From the NCBI RefSeq assembly GCF_016132545.1, contig NZ_CP066167.1, positions 2,073,001 to 2,137,000 on the forward strand: a stretch of DNA of 64,000 nt, given 5' to 3'. The DNA comes from Spongiibacter nanhainus. Lineage in GTDB: Bacteria > Pseudomonadota > Gammaproteobacteria > Pseudomonadales > Spongiibacteraceae. Shown here in pieces: positions 34,384 through 43,195 of the stretch (position 1 is the first letter of the stretch; each line of letters starts with the position of its first letter). A program made the translations under genes and the position numbers. A model generated the notes under the pieces. The model worked only from the letters and a program-made list of their open reading frames with translations. It had not been told where the DNA came from and made no database searches.

Positions 34384-35799
34384 ATGTTCATGCTATTCCG
34401 TTTGTCCCCGGATTCAGGCCGAAGCCTGATGATCCGGACAGCGCGCCTGCTAATTTGCGGCGCGCTGGTAAGCCTGCCCGGGCTTATCCAGGCCGCTGAC
34501 CGCGACCCGGCAACACTGACGCTACCCGAGGCGTTCGCCCGGGTGCTCAGTGATAACCCCGAATTGGCGATGTATCCCTACGATATTCGCGCGGCCGAGG
34601 CGCGGGCTCTCCAGGCCGGGTTCCGACCCAATCCACAGGTCTCCCTCGACGTCGAGAATATCGCCGGTAGTGGTGAATTCTCGGGAACTGACGCCATGGA
34701 AACCACCCTGGCGCTCAGCCAGGTCATTGAGATGGGCGGCAAACGCCCCCTGCGCCGGGATGTTGGCCAATGGCGTCGCCAAACCCTCGAACGTGACTAC
34801 GAACTGGCCCGCCTGGACGCACTGTCGGCGGCGGCCAGCCGCTACCTGGAAGTGGCGCAAACCCAGCGCCTGCTGGCCTTTGCCCGGGAAGTCGTGGAGT
34901 TTACAAGCACCGCAGAAAACGTCGCCCGAAGGCGGTTTAACGCTGGCAGCGCCAGCCGAGCCGAACTGAGCCGCGCCCGCACGGACTTGATGCAAGCCAA
35001 GCTGGCGTTGAGCAATCTCAGGGTGCGCCTGGGCAATGCCAAGCGGCGCCTGGCGAGTCTGTGGGGCGAAACCTCGGCGGATTTTGGTGATGTAGAGGCC
35101 GAACTCTTCGCGTTAGCGCCGACGCCTGAGTTTGCCAGCGTCCAGCGCCAACTGGAACAGGCCCCGCAGCTGCAACGGTTTATGACCCTGGAAAGACTGC
35201 GTAAGGCCGAACTGGACCTGGCCATTGCCCGGGGCCGACAGGACATCGAAGTCGGCGCGGGCATCAGACGGGTCGAAGGCACCGGCGATACGGGTGTGGT
35301 TTTTTCGTTTTCCATGCCTCTTGGCGTCTCTAACCGCAACCAGGGCGACATCAGGGCCGCGCGGGAGGATCTGGCGAAACTGGATCTCGAAGAGAAGACC
35401 ACCCGAGTAAAGGTTTTCACGGAACTACGCAATGCCTTCGCCCAACTGGAACAGGCTCGCGAGCGGGTCACCCTGTTGCGTGAGCAGATACTGCCCGAGG
35501 CACAACAGGCACTGACGCTGATTCAGGAAGGCTACGGCGACGGACGCTTTTCCTATCTGGAACTGGTGGAAGCCCGGCGCCAGCTGCTGTCCTTCGAGAC
35601 CGAGGCCGTTGCCGCCGCCACCGACTTTCACCAAACCCTTATCACCCTGGAGACCTTGACCGGCCAGCCGCTCACGGGGGACCGCCAGTCACTCTACCCC
35701 ACAGACGCGGCCAATGATTTCCGGTCCGATCTGCGCCTGCCCACGCTGGACAGCATCGATGATGAAGCGTCTCTTTCGCCACAGGATGAATCACAATGA
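34384..35799 (+). CDS. czcC: CzcC-like outer-membrane efflux factor (TolC family)
   Basis: A 471-residue TolC-family outer-membrane channel subunit. After a signal region (to about residue 37, LIQAADRDPATLTLPEAFARVL) it shows the two internal repeats of long helices, with GFRPNPQVSLDVENIAGSG and the repeat FSMPLGVSNRNQGDIRAAREDL. It forms the exit duct of the adjacent CzcBA pump. The stop overlaps the czcB start by 4 bases (ATGA). The ATG at 34384 is used; a second in-frame ATG (MIRTARLL) nearer the signal peptide is an alternative. Confidence 0.88.
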   Translation: MFMLFRLSPDSGRSLMIRTARLLICGALVSLPGLIQAADRDPATLTLPEAFARVLSDNPELAMYPYDIRAAEARALQAGFRPNPQVSLDVENIAGSGEFSGTDAMETTLALSQVIEMGGKRPLRRDVGQWRRQTLERDYELARLDALSAAASRYLEVAQTQRLLAFAREVVEFTSTAENVARRRFNAGSASRAELSRARTDLMQAKLALSNLRVRLGNAKRRLASLWGETSADFGDVEAELFALAPTPEFASVQRQLEQAPQLQRFMTLERLRKAELDLAIARGRQDIEVGAGIRRVEGTGDTGVVFSFSMPLGVSNRNQGDIRAAREDLAKLDLEEKTTRVKVFTELRNAFAQLEQARERVTLLREQILPEAQQALTLIQEGYGDGRFSYLELVEARRQLLSFETEAVAAATDFHQTLITLETLTGQPLTGDRQSLYPTDAANDFRSDLRLPTLDSIDDEASLSPQDESQ

Positions 35800-36842
35800 A
35801 CAAGTTACTGAATTATTTAATGGGCGGCTTGCTGCTAGCCGCCATGGCATCTCAAAGCACAATCGCCGCCCCATCAGATCAAGCCGCTCACACTGAAGAA
35901 GGCGCTCAGCACGCAGATGAAAAGCAACACTCCGAAGAGGAACATGCCGGGGAAGATCACGCTGACGATGACGGCGACCATGCCAAAGAAGACGCGCATG
36001 AAGGTCATGAAGAGGAAGAACCTGATCTAACCTTTAGCGCCGATCTGCTACGCGATTTTGGCGGTGAAATCGCCACCGCCGAGGCCGGTGTGATTCGCCA
36101 ACAGGTATCGCTGCCCGGCGAGGTGAAACTCAACGAGGAGGCCGTGGCTCATATCACGCCCCGCTTTGCGGCAAAGATCGTCGAGGTACAGGCAAAAACC
36201 GGTGACCGGGTTAAGGCCGGCGATGTGCTCGCCGTCGCCGAAAGTTCCGAGACACTGTCCCGCTTTCAGCTGAAATCCCTGATCGATGGCGTTGTCATCA
36301 AACGCCACGTCACCTTGGGGGAACACCTGGCACCCGATGATACCGCTTTCGTCGTCGCGAACCTGTCCACACTGTGGGTGGATATTGCTCTCTACCCCAA
36401 GCAAGTGCCGCTGGTAGAAGCCGGACAGCCGGTGCGGGTAACCACCAGCCACGGTCCCGCACCCGTGGAGACCAGGCTGGACTATGTGGCGCCGCTGGTA
36501 GACGAGGCCACCCGCACAGGCCTGGCGCGGGTCTTCCTGGCCAATCCTGACAATGATTGGAAACCGGGGATGTTCATTGAAGGCCAAATTACTCTAGGTG
36601 AATTTCCCGCCGCCGTCGTGGCACCCAGGACCGCCATTATCGACCTGGAGGGCCAACCCACAATATTCGTTGAGCACGACGACAGCTGGGAGCCTCGCCC
36701 GGTCAAACTGGGGCGCGGGGACAGCGACGCGGTGGAGATATTGGCGGGCCTCGACGCGGGTGAACGCTATGTGGCCAAAGGCGGATTCGTGCTCAAGGCC
36801 CAGCTGCAAAAAAGCGAATTCGAATCCGGTCACAACCACTAA
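35796..36842 (+). CDS. czcB: CzcB-like periplasmic adaptor protein
   Basis: A 348-residue membrane-fusion protein. A signal peptide (about 1-24) is followed by an acidic histidine-rich stretch (residues 25-75: repeated HA, HADE, EEHAGEDHADDDGDH) that probably binds Zn or related ions, then HlyD/lipoyl and beta-barrel domains (LPGEVKLNEEAVAHITPRFA, VLAVAESSETLS, WVDIALYP, PGMFIEGQI). It links CzcA to CzcC in the periplasm. It overlaps czcC and lies 15 bases before czcA. Confidence 0.92.
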   Translation: MNKLLNYLMGGLLLAAMASQSTIAAPSDQAAHTEEGAQHADEKQHSEEEHAGEDHADDDGDHAKEDAHEGHEEEEPDLTFSADLLRDFGGEIATAEAGVIRQQVSLPGEVKLNEEAVAHITPRFAAKIVEVQAKTGDRVKAGDVLAVAESSETLSRFQLKSLIDGVVIKRHVTLGEHLAPDDTAFVVANLSTLWVDIALYPKQVPLVEAGQPVRVTTSHGPAPVETRLDYVAPLVDEATRTGLARVFLANPDNDWKPGMFIEGQITLGEFPAAVVAPRTAIIDLEGQPTIFVEHDDSWEPRPVKLGRGDSDAVEILAGLDAGERYVAKGGFVLKAQLQKSEFESGHNH

Positions 36843-36857
36843 TCGCGGGAGAACAGT

Positions 36858-39800
36858 ATGCAAACTCTTATTCGTTTTGCGCTGGAGAACCGACTGTTAG
36901 TGGTCGTGATCTCTCTGGCGATGCTTATCGGCGGTTACTTCGCCTATCGCACCCTGCCGGTTGACGCCTACCCGGATATTTCACCGGCGTTGGTGCAGGT
37001 CTTTGTGGAAACCGAAGGCCTGGCGCCGGAGGAAGTCGAGAAATACGTCACCTACCCCATCGAAAGTGCCATGAATGGCCTACCGCAACTGGATCACGTG
37101 CGGTCGATCTCCAACTTCGGCTTGTCGGTGGTCAATATCTACTTCGAGGATGGCACCGATATTTACTTTGCCCGCCAGCTGGTGGGGGAACGACTACAGG
37201 TGGCCCGGGAGGCTATTCCCGACGGTTTCGGCGAACCGGTGATGGGCCCCATCACGACAGGACTCGGCCAGATTCTGTTCTACGTGCTGGAGGATACCAG
37301 CGGGCAATACAGCAACATCGAGCTGCGGGAAATTCAGGACTGGATCGTCAAGTTCAACCTACAGACGGTAAAAGGCGTTACGGAAGTCCTCTCCATCGGC
37401 GGTGAGGTCAAGCAGTTCCAGGTGCGTATCGACCCCGACGCACTGATCCGCTACGACGTATCGCTGCCCGACATCAAGGAGCGCATCGAGGCCAACAATG
37501 CCAACGCCGGGGCGCAGTTCATCGTCAAAAACGATGAGGAGTACATCGTCCGCTCCGTGGGTCTGGCCACGGATCTTGAAGCCCTGCGCAATATCGTGGT
37601 GAAAACCATCGACGGCACACCCGTTTACCTGCACCAGCTGGGCGAGCTGGACATCGGCGGCGAAATCCGCCGCGGCCTCACCACCAAGGACGGCGAAGGT
37701 GAAGTGGTGGTGGGCATGGTATTGAAGCTGATCGGCAGCAATACCTCCCAGGTGATCGGCGCCGTTAAGCAGGAGCTGGCCACCATCAATGCCAACCTGC
37801 CCGAAGGCGTCGAGGTGCAGCCCTATTACGACCAGGCGACATTGGTCAAGGCAGCGGTGAGCACGGTGATCAACGCCCTGTTGCAGGGGATTATTCTGGT
37901 GGCCCTGGTGCTGTTGGCCTTTATGGGCGGCCTGCGGCCCAGCCTGGTGGTGGCGCTGTCGATTCCGTTCTCCGTCGGCTTCACCTTCCTCGCCATGAAA
38001 TTCTTCGATATCTCCGCCAACCTGATGTCGCTGGGTGGGATTGCCATCGCCATCGGCATGATGGTGGATGGCGCGGTGGTCGTGGTGGAGAATATCGACC
38101 GGATGTTGCGGGAATCCTCCCCGGATGAATCGCGCCTGCACCTGGTGGCGCGGGCCTGTCAGTCGGTGGCGCGCCCGATTCTGTTTGCCATCAGTATAAT
38201 CATCATTGTGTTCCTGCCGCTGTTCACCTTGCAGGGCGTGGAAGGGGCCACCTTCCGGCCACTGGCGTATACGGTGGCGGTGGCCATGCTCGGCTCCCTG
38301 TTCTTTGCCCTGATCGTGGCGCCTGTGGCCTCCTCCCTGTTGATGAAGCGCCCCGAGACAGACCCCGACAAACCTCGCAAGGACATTGTCAGTTTGCTGC
38401 TAAAAGGTTACCAACCTCTGGTGGAGGCCATGGTGGCACGCCGCTGGATTGCCGTGACCCTGGCGGCAGTGGTCCTGCTCATCGGCGTTGCTGTCGCCCC
38501 GCGGCTGGGCTCGGAATTTGTGCCGCGTTTCAATGAAGGGGATCTGCTGATCCGCGCCACCATGGCGCCGTCCATCTCGCTGGAAAAAGCCGAGACGACG
38601 ATTGGCGTATTCGAGCGGCAATTGATGGCAGCGTTTCCGGAGGTTACCCAGGTGGTGTCGCGCATTGGTCGGGGTGAAGTCGGCGCCCACGCTGATCCGG
38701 TGAATAACGCGGAGATATTCGTCGCGCTCAAGCCCCAAGAGGAATGGCAAAGCGCGGAAACACTGGATGGCCTTTATGCGGCCATGAGCGAGAAGTTCGC
38801 CGATTTCCCCGGCGCGCAATTCAACTTCACCCAGCCCATTGCCGCCGCTGTGGATGAACTGCTCACCGGCACCAAGGCCGAACTGGCCGCCAAGCTGTTT
38901 GGCGATGACCTGGATGTGCTGGTGGAGAAAGCACAGGCTATAGAAAAGGTGATGCGCACCGTGCAGGGCGCCCAGGACGTGCAGCGCGACCAAATCGGCG
39001 GTACGCCGCAGCTGCGCATTTCGTTGAACCGGGAGGCCATTGCCCGTTACGGCCTCAATGTCAGCGATGTGCAACGCACCCTGAGCGTGGCCGTGGGCGG
39101 CAGGGAGGCCGGACAGGTGTTCGAGGGCATCCGCCGCTTTGATATCTATGTGCGCCTTGAAGAGCCCGCGCGCAACCGGGCCGATGTCATCGGGCAGCTC
39201 ATTATCAAGAACGCCGCCGGGCAGCGCATTCCCCTGGAGGAACTGGCAACCATTGAGGAAGTGGTGGGGCCGCGCCAGATCACCCGGGAAAACAATCAGC
39301 GCTTTATCACCATCCAGACCAACGTTCGCGACCGGGACATCGGTTCTTTCGTGGCCGAGGCCGATGCCGCTATCAAGCAGCAAGTGGATTTGCCGCCGGG
39401 CTATTTTCTCAAATGGGGTGGGCAGTTCGAACTCCAACAGCAGGCCAACAAACGCCTAATGATCGTGGTGCCCATTACCCTGGCGCTGGTGTTCCTGATG
39501 TTGTTCGTCAATTTCAGATCCCTGCGCAACGCCCTGTTGATCATGCTCAATATTCCGCTGGCGCTGGTCGGCGGTATCGTCGCCCTGTGGCTGAGTGGCC
39601 AGAGCCTCTCGGTGCCGGCTTCGGTAGGGTTTATCGCCCTGTTTGGTATCGCTCTGGAAAATGGTCTGGTGCTGGTGAGTTACCTGAACGAACTGGTCAA
39701 GGACGGCGTATCCATTGCCGAAGCCAGCGTGCGGGCGGCCTGCGCAAGGCTGCGGGCGGTGATCATGACCGCCGTCACCACTGCCCTGGGGCTGTTCCCG

Positions 39801-39959
39801 CTGCTGTTCGCCACCGGCACCGGCAGCGAAGTGCAGCGGCCACTGGCCACCGTCGTGGTCGGCGGCCTGGTGACCGCCACCATCCTCACCCTATTGGTTA
39901 TACCCGCCCTGTATCACTGGTTTGCCGACAAGCCCGCTGATATGAGTGAATCCCATTAA
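36858..39959 (+). CDS. czcA: CzcA-like heavy-metal RND efflux pump
   Basis: A 1033-residue inner-membrane proton/metal antiporter of the HME-RND class with two six-segment repeats and large periplasmic loops. The fourth-segment motif reads GMMVDGAVVVVENIDRML, a CzcA-type (Zn, Co, Cd, Ni) form rather than the copper-type motif of the second pump at 60094. The lead segment LPVDAYPDISPALVQVFVETEGLAPEEVE is typical. GGGAG stands 9 bases before the ATG. It is flanked by czcB and a P-II-like gene. Confidence 0.93.
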   Translation: MQTLIRFALENRLLVVVISLAMLIGGYFAYRTLPVDAYPDISPALVQVFVETEGLAPEEVEKYVTYPIESAMNGLPQLDHVRSISNFGLSVVNIYFEDGTDIYFARQLVGERLQVAREAIPDGFGEPVMGPITTGLGQILFYVLEDTSGQYSNIELREIQDWIVKFNLQTVKGVTEVLSIGGEVKQFQVRIDPDALIRYDVSLPDIKERIEANNANAGAQFIVKNDEEYIVRSVGLATDLEALRNIVVKTIDGTPVYLHQLGELDIGGEIRRGLTTKDGEGEVVVGMVLKLIGSNTSQVIGAVKQELATINANLPEGVEVQPYYDQATLVKAAVSTVINALLQGIILVALVLLAFMGGLRPSLVVALSIPFSVGFTFLAMKFFDISANLMSLGGIAIAIGMMVDGAVVVVENIDRMLRESSPDESRLHLVARACQSVARPILFAISIIIIVFLPLFTLQGVEGATFRPLAYTVAVAMLGSLFFALIVAPVASSLLMKRPETDPDKPRKDIVSLLLKGYQPLVEAMVARRWIAVTLAAVVLLIGVAVAPRLGSEFVPRFNEGDLLIRATMAPSISLEKAETTIGVFERQLMAAFPEVTQVVSRIGRGEVGAHADPVNNAEIFVALKPQEEWQSAETLDGLYAAMSEKFADFPGAQFNFTQPIAAAVDELLTGTKAELAAKLFGDDLDVLVEKAQAIEKVMRTVQGAQDVQRDQIGGTPQLRISLNREAIARYGLNVSDVQRTLSVAVGGREAGQVFEGIRRFDIYVRLEEPARNRADVIGQLIIKNAAGQRIPLEELATIEEVVGPRQITRENNQRFITIQTNVRDRDIGSFVAEADAAIKQQVDLPPGYFLKWGGQFELQQQANKRLMIVVPITLALVFLMLFVNFRSLRNALLIMLNIPLALVGGIVALWLSGQSLSVPASVGFIALFGIALENGLVLVSYLNELVKDGVSIAEASVRAACARLRAVIMTAVTTALGLFPLLFATGTGSEVQRPLATVVVGGLVTATILTLLVIPALYHWFADKPADMSESH

Positions 39960-39974
39960 CCCGGAGTGACTGTC

Positions 39975-40316
39975 ATGCAAGAGATCAAAGCCTATATCAA
40001 ACACCGCAAACTGGAAGCCGTGACCCTGGCCCTGCACCGCGTGCAGGGCGTCACCGGCATGAGTGTCGCCCACGTTGTCGGCTTCGGCCGTAGCAAAGTC
40101 AATACCAGCGCTGCCAACCCGATTGAGGGCGCGGGGGATTTTGTCAAGCACGTGAAAGTGGAGATCGTCTGTCACGATCAGTACGTGGACGAGGTCGTCC
40201 GGGTACTGAAAAGCGAGGCGCATACCGGACTGCGCGGCGATGGTCGCATTTTTATCAGCGATGTCAATCGTGCAATCCGGATCGAAGATGGTGCCGAGGA
40301 CAGTACGGTTGTCTGA
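39975..40316 (+). CDS. P-II-like signalling protein linked to czcCBA
   Basis: A 113-residue protein with the P-II/GlnB-like ferredoxin fold: MQEIKAYIKHRKLEAVTLALHRVQGVTGMSV at the N-terminus and HTGLRGDGRIFISDVNRAIRI at the C-terminus (the GDGxIFV signature of P-II). The T-loop area (HVVGFGRSKVNTSAANPIEGAG) is unlike GlnB and lacks the uridylylated tyrosine. Such P-II homologues sit beside many CzcA/CusA pumps and probably sense a metal or nucleotide. The ATG at 39975 with GGAG 9 bases upstream is preferred over GTG at 39966. It is the last gene of the czc operon. Confidence 0.82.
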   Translation: MQEIKAYIKHRKLEAVTLALHRVQGVTGMSVAHVVGFGRSKVNTSAANPIEGAGDFVKHVKVEIVCHDQYVDEVVRVLKSEAHTGLRGDGRIFISDVNRAIRIEDGAEDSTVV

Positions 40317-40322
40317 GAAAAG

Positions 40323-40349
40323 AACCCGCCCTCTTCAGGCGGGCGGGTT
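40323..40349 (+). terminator. Hairpin after the czc operon
   Basis: AACCCGCCC (40323-40331) pairs perfectly with GGGCGGGTT (40341-40349). It lies 6 bases after the P-II-like stop codon. There is no strong T run (TCCATTTC follows), so it may be a weak terminator or an mRNA 3'-end stabiliser. Confidence 0.65.
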
Positions 40350-40482
40350 CCATTTCAGCTGTCGCTTCCTCTGCGCCTGATGATTCATCTCCAACAGGAG
40401 CTGTGGCTCATGACCTTGTACAGTCAGTTCAAGCCGTTTTGGATGGCTTTACCGTGCAGGGTTATGACGACAGGATAAGATT

Positions 40483-40677
40483 ATGAGTGATCCATCCAAG
40501 CAACGAATAGATGACTTGAAAGAAGCCTCACCCTTTCGAACACATCGCATCCACGCCATCAACAGTGACTGGTATTTTTTAACCCGTGAAGGTCAAAATA
40601 TCGGGCCATTCCCGAACAAAAAAGCGGCCGAAGACAGCCTTGCGGAATTCCTGAAAACTGTCAAAAAGGATGAGTAG
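40483..40677 (+). CDS. DUF6316-like small protein
   Basis: A 64-residue protein with the pattern DWYFLTREGQNIGPFPNKKAAEDSL, a short conserved domain found in small gammaproteobacterial proteins (DUF6316, from memory). It is predicted soluble and charged at the C-terminus. AGGATAAG lies just before the ATG. Function unknown; its position between czc and a CDF exporter may be incidental. Confidence 0.65.
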   Translation: MSDPSKQRIDDLKEASPFRTHRIHAINSDWYFLTREGQNIGPFPNKKAAEDSLAEFLKTVKKDE

Positions 40678-40786
40678 CCAATGGCCCAAAATCCACAAAG
40701 TCGCCAAGGCACAGGCGACCAAGTACAGAGTAAGCCGAATACAGCAGATGCTTTTTTATACATAGACACCAAACGAGGTTAGTCCA

Positions 40787-41695
40787 ATGAGCCACGACCA
40801 TGTGCATATGGCCCCCGAGATCAAGGATAAACGCGTTGCCATCGCCATCTGGGCGAACGGGATCCTGACCCTGGCTCAGATTGGGGGAGGTATCGTTGCC
40901 GGCAGTCTCGCCCTTATCGCGGACGCCTTGCATAACTTCTCTGACATGGCCTCACTCGTCATCGCGTTCGCGGCGCAAAAAATTGCGCGCCGCCCGGCTG
41001 ACGCAAGGATGACCTTTGGCTACGGACGCATTGAAATCGTTGCAGCCCTCATCAACTACACTACCTTGATCATTATCGGGATCTACCTGGTTTACGAAGG
41101 TGGCATGCGGATCATTGATCCTCCAGAGGTAAAGGGCTGGTGGGTCGTCTGGCTTGGTGGCATCGCCCTGGCCGTGGACGCATTGACAGCGTTGCTCACC
41201 TATTCGATGCAAAAAGACAGCGTCAACATCCGCGCACTGTTTCTTCACAATCTGTCGGATGCACTCGCGTCGGTCGCCGTGGTCATTGGCGGGACCCTTA
41301 TTTTACTCTACGACATGCGCTGGGTTGATCCTGCCATCACCATCGGCATCGCGGGCTACATTCTCTACCTGGGTCTGACAGAAATCGGCGGAACCATCAG
41401 AATCCTCATGCTGGGCAGCCCGGTGGACATCGATACCGATGCCGTCATTGTTGCCCTGTCCAACATCAAAGGCGTTATCGATCTTCATCACGTGCATTTT
41501 TGGCAGATGGGCGAACACGATGCCTCGCTGGAGGCTCATGTGATTATCGAGGAAAGTGCATGGGATCAGCTTGAGAATATCAAGTACAGGATAAAACAGG
41601 CTCTGGCGCAGGAATTCAATATCAGTCATTCGACACTGGAATTCGAACACCCGGACCACGTGCACAAGGATGCCCACACCTATGGGCATGGTTGA
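40787..41695 (+). CDS. czcD: Cation diffusion facilitator (CzcD-like)
   Basis: A 302-residue CDF transporter exchanging Zn/Co/Cd for protons at the inner membrane. There are six membrane segments. The metal site is DALHNFSDM in segment II (HxxxD) with the partner HNLSDALASV in segment V, the Zn-preferring H/D arrangement. The C-terminal cytoplasmic domain includes DLHHVHFWQMGEHDASLEAHV, and the N-terminus MSHDHVHMAP and tail DHVHKDAHTYGHG are histidine-rich. It supports the nearby CzcCBA pump by keeping cytoplasmic zinc low. GAGG precedes the ATG. Confidence 0.92.
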   Translation: MSHDHVHMAPEIKDKRVAIAIWANGILTLAQIGGGIVAGSLALIADALHNFSDMASLVIAFAAQKIARRPADARMTFGYGRIEIVAALINYTTLIIIGIYLVYEGGMRIIDPPEVKGWWVVWLGGIALAVDALTALLTYSMQKDSVNIRALFLHNLSDALASVAVVIGGTLILLYDMRWVDPAITIGIAGYILYLGLTEIGGTIRILMLGSPVDIDTDAVIVALSNIKGVIDLHHVHFWQMGEHDASLEAHVIIEESAWDQLENIKYRIKQALAQEFNISHSTLEFEHPDHVHKDAHTYGHG

Positions 41696-41801
41696 GAGAG
41701 TGTTCTCCGCAAGCGTCGGCGAGAGTGGAGACTATTTCAATAGGCCGCCCAGGCGCGGAATTCTGCCGACATGAATCCGAGCAGCGAGAAAGGACCAGAG
41801 A

Positions 41802-42707
41802 CTAATAGCGCAGTTGCAGAATACGCCGGGCGCCATTCAACACAATCAGCCCGATGATCAGACCAATGACCAGGTCAGGATAACGGGAACCCGTCCAGGC
41901 GACCAATACACCGGCGAGGATAACCCCCGAATTGGCGATGACATCGTTAGCGGAAAAGATCCAACTTGCTTTCATGTGCGCGCCGCCATGCCGGTTTCTT
42001 GCGATAAGCACCAGACACCAGACGTTGGCCGCCAGGGCCACAAAACCAAAACCCATCATTAACGCGGATACGGGTTCGCTGCCGAAGACAAATCGCCGCC
42101 CGACTTCAGCCAGGACCCCCAGCGCCAGAATCAACTGAAGCCAGCCTGACAAATGCGCCGCGCGCAGCTTCATCCGCACACTGTGTCCAACGGCATATAG
42201 TGCCACGCCGTAGACGGCGGCATCAGCAAACATGTCCAAAGAATCCGCGATCAAGCCAGTGGATTGCGCCAGCCAGCCTACTGTCAGTTCAACCACGAAC
42301 ATAACGCCGTTGATGGCCAGCAACCACTTCAGTATACCGGCTTCGACCTGGGCGGTTGCCTCTTCCTTCTCCCTGGCCAGGACTAGATCCTCTTCCCCCA
42401 CCGGGGTGGTTTTTTCGAGCGTGGCACCCAGCCCCAGGGAGCGCATCCTTTCCTCGATGGTAGCCCCATTGTCACCATGGAAAACACGCACTTTCCGATT
42501 CGGTGTATCGAACTCCAGTAAAACGCGGGGCTCAATACTGTCCAGGGCCATGCGAATCATCCCCTCTTCCGACGGGCAGTCCATTTTTGGTACCCGGTAG
42601 TCACTGACATAGCCATGTTGAAAAGCCGTATCAGTATTCGCTATCCCAGAGGCGGGGACATTGGCAACCTTCGCACTCTGGCAGCCGTCATTGCACGGGT
42701 CAGACAT
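41802..42707 (-). CDS. CDF-type transporter with N-terminal HMA-like domain, CadR-regulated
   Basis: A 301-residue protein. Residues 1-100 hold an HMA-like ferredoxin fold (YRVPKMDCPSEEGMIRMALDSI), with a single DCPSEE motif in place of CxxC. Residues 120-300 are the CDF membrane domain only, with GLIADSLDMFADA (DxxxD) and SWIFSANDVIANSG as the paired metal site. The usual cytoplasmic C-terminal domain is missing. Such proteins are controlled by CadR/PbrR and export Cd, Zn or Pb. I start at the ATG at 42707, since the -10 of the operator promoter overlaps the longer reading to 42740. Confidence 0.83.
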   Translation of the reverse strand: MSDPCNDGCQSAKVANVPASGIANTDTAFQHGYVSDYRVPKMDCPSEEGMIRMALDSIEPRVLLEFDTPNRKVRVFHGDNGATIEERMRSLGLGATLEKTTPVGEEDLVLAREKEEATAQVEAGILKWLLAINGVMFVVELTVGWLAQSTGLIADSLDMFADAAVYGVALYAVGHSVRMKLRAAHLSGWLQLILALGVLAEVGRRFVFGSEPVSALMMGFGFVALAANVWCLVLIARNRHGGAHMKASWIFSANDVIANSGVILAGVLVAWTGSRYPDLVIGLIIGLIVLNGARRILQLRY

Positions 42708-42738
42708 TGAAAAAGCCCTTGTGGATGTACGGACGGTC

Positions 42739-42769
42739 ACTATAAACTCTATAGCAACTATAGAGTCAA
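42739..42769 (-). promoter_or_regulatory. CadR/PbrR-type operator-promoter of the CDF gene
   Basis: On the minus strand TTGACT (42769-42764) and TATAGT (42744-42739) are 19 bases apart. The spacer holds a perfect dyad: ACTCTATAG at 42746-42754 and its complement at 42758-42766. This is the MerR-family cadmium/lead operator. It lies 16 bases upstream of the divergent cadR gene, so it also covers the cadR promoter. Confidence 0.92.
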
Positions 42770-42784
42770 TCGGAATATTGAGAG

Positions 42785-43195
42785 ATGATGAAAATCGGCG
42801 AACTGTCGAAAGTGACTGGCTGCTCCGTGCAAACCATCCGGCATTATGAAAAGGAACAATTGATTGCCTCCGCAGAACGCAGTGAAGGCAATTTTCGCCT
42901 GTACGATGAAGCTGCCGTTGAGCAATTATTGTTTATCAAGCACTGCCGCAGCCTGGATCTCAGTTTGCCGGAAATCCGGCAGCTGTTGGCTTTAAACCGT
43001 TCGCCAGGTGCGCAATGTGATGATGTGAATCGGATGATGGATAGGCATATCGAGCAGGTGGAGGCCCGTATCCAGGAACTCACCAGGCTGAACGAGCAAC
43101 TGAGAATGTTGCGCCGCAGCTGTTCAAACCGTCGGACAGTGGAGCAGTGCGGCATATTGCGGAATTTGTCGGCTACTCCGGTTTCGAGCGGGTGA
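42785..43195 (+). CDS. cadR: Cd(II)/Pb(II)-responsive regulator, CadR/PbrR type
   Basis: A 136-residue MerR-family regulator with winged helix MKIGELSKVTGCSVQTIRHYEKE and the family stretch EGNFRLYDEAAVEQLLFIKHCRSLDLSLPEI. The metal-binding cysteines of CadR/PbrR are present: C12 region, QCDDVNRM (about residue 78), and RRSCSNRRTVEQCGIL near the C-terminus. It should activate the divergent CDF exporter through the adjacent operator and, by operator identity, pbrT at 45172. Its 3' end overlaps that of pbrT (tail to tail, 23 bases). Confidence 0.9.
   Translation: MMKIGELSKVTGCSVQTIRHYEKEQLIASAERSEGNFRLYDEAAVEQLLFIKHCRSLDLSLPEIRQLLALNRSPGAQCDDVNRMMDRHIEQVEARIQELTRLNEQLRMLRRSCSNRRTVEQCGILRNLSATPVSSG

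Noticed and set aside
37359-39437. Two long minus-strand frames (260 and 345 residues) opposite czcA
   Set aside because: His/Gly-rich translations typical of the antisense of a GC-rich gene; czcA on the plus strand is certain.
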